Shown piece after piece: positions 7,842 to 8,448 of a DNA stretch of 8,448 nucleotides; position 1 is the first letter of the stretch; each line of letters begins with the position of its first letter. The notes beneath the pieces are model-generated. The model was not told the DNA's origin, did not search any database, and saw only the letters and a program-made list of their open reading frames with translations. The position numbers and the translations under genes are program-made. Location: NCBI GenBank assembly GCA_029059965.1, contig JAIDUY010000363.1, positions 1 to 8,448 of the forward strand. The letters run 5' to 3'. This DNA comes from Muribaculaceae bacterium. GTDB lineage: Bacteria > Bacteroidota > Bacteroidia > Bacteroidales > Muribaculaceae.

Positions 7842-8448
7842 TTACTTGGCGAAGCTTACGGAACGTGTCTCGCGGATGACGGTAATCTTGACCTGACCGG
7901 GATATGTCATCTCGTCCTGGATGCGGCGTGCGATTTCGGCCGAGAGCTTTTCGGTCTCGCTGTCGTCGATCTTGTCGGCGCCGACGATGACGCGGAGCTC
8001 GCGTCCGGCCTGGATGGCATATGTCTTGACTACGCCGGGATAGGACAGGGCAAGCTGCTCGAGGTCGTTGAGGCGCTTGATGTATGCCTCGACGATTTCG
8101 CGGCGGGCACCGGGACGGGCGCCGGAGATGGCATCGCACACCTGTACGATGGGCGCCAGCAGGCTTGTCTGCTCCACTTCGTCGTGGTGGGCGCCGATGG
8201 CGTTGCAGATTTCGGGTTTCTCCTTATACTTTTCGGCCAGCTTCATACCAAGGAGTGCGTGCGGCAGTTCGGGCTCTTCGTCGGGCACCTTGCCGATGTC
8301 GTGCAGCAGGCCTGCGCGACGTGCCTTTTTGGGGTTGAGGCCGAGTTCGGAGGCCATGACGGCGCAGAGGTTGGCCGTCTCGCGGGAGTGCTGGAGCAGG
8401 TTCTGGCCGTAGCTCGAGCGGTATTTCATCTTGCCCACCATGCGGATG
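7842..8448 (-). CDS. rny: ribonuclease Y, C-terminal part (5' end outside the window)
   Basis: RNase Y is a membrane-anchored endoribonuclease that starts decay or processing of mRNAs. Only the C-terminal 202 or so residues are here: the reading frame runs off the right edge (I-R before [14 protein letters not shown]), so the N-terminal membrane helix, coiled coil and KH domain are outside. Visible are the HD-domain ligands in order: H in LLQHSRE, HD in [11 protein letters not shown] in [10 protein letters not shown] and D in [15 protein letters not shown], followed by the family-specific end [19 protein letters not shown] and [19 protein letters not shown]. These fit closely to RNase Y along their whole length, so there is little doubt about the family. 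The stop (TAA, 7842-7844) is 4 nt before ricT, so the two are almost certainly cotranscribed. Confidence 0.95.
   Translation of the reverse strand, partial: IRMVGKMKYRSSYGQNLLQHSRETANLCAVMASELGLNPKKARRAGLLHDIGKVPDEEPELPHALLGMKLAEKYKEKPEICNAIGAHHDEVEQTSLLAPIVQVCDAISGARPGARREIVEAYIKRLNDLEQLALSYPGVVKTYAIQAGRELRVIVGADKIDDSETEKLSAEIARRIQDEMTYPGQVKITVIRETRSVSFAK

Overview
The window is a GC-rich bacterial chromosome segment with nine genes, all on the minus strand (transcribed from high to low coordinates), packed almost without gaps. Several things point to the Bacteroidota, most likely the order Bacteroidales: a GldH lipoprotein, a RicT (PSP1-domain) protein with the Cys-rich N-terminus usual in that phylum, a PorT/OMP_b-brl_2-type outer membrane barrel, weak or absent Shine-Dalgarno sequences, and a textbook Bacteroidetes promoter (TTTG, 20 nt, TAnnTTTG). 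A family such as Muribaculaceae is possible but is not proven by the sequence. There are no mobile elements, CRISPR arrays, tRNAs or rRNAs.

Layout in the direction of transcription. Unit A (8448 to 2552): the 3' end of rny (RNase Y), ricT, gldH, a HAD-family phosphatase, an M24 (Xaa-Pro peptidase-like) metallopeptidase, and cca (CCA-adding tRNA nucleotidyltransferase). Spacings are 4 nt, a 4-nt ATGA overlap, another ATGA overlap, 31 nt and an 8-nt overlap, so this looks like one operon, entered from outside the window. Unit B (about 2500 to 1): a strong promoter in the only real intergenic region (2439-2551), then an outer membrane beta-barrel protein, an FtsB/DivIC-like septum protein, a four-helix membrane protein of unknown function, and the 5' third of mutS.

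How the genes fit together: unit A is rich in RNA metabolism (RNase Y, its presumed partner RicT, and the tRNA CCA enzyme), with an envelope lipoprotein and housekeeping hydrolases. Unit B joins envelope/division genes to mismatch repair. The points most worth a second look are: (1) an in-frame TAA that ends mutS after about 333 codons although the reading frame continues to look like MutS beyond it; (2) rny lying directly upstream of ricT, which supports a RicT-RNase Y partnership outside Firmicutes; (3) a perfect 14-bp inverted repeat with a 4-nt loop inside the start of cca; and (4) non-ATG starts for both cca and mutS. Much of the window is otherwise ordinary core genome.
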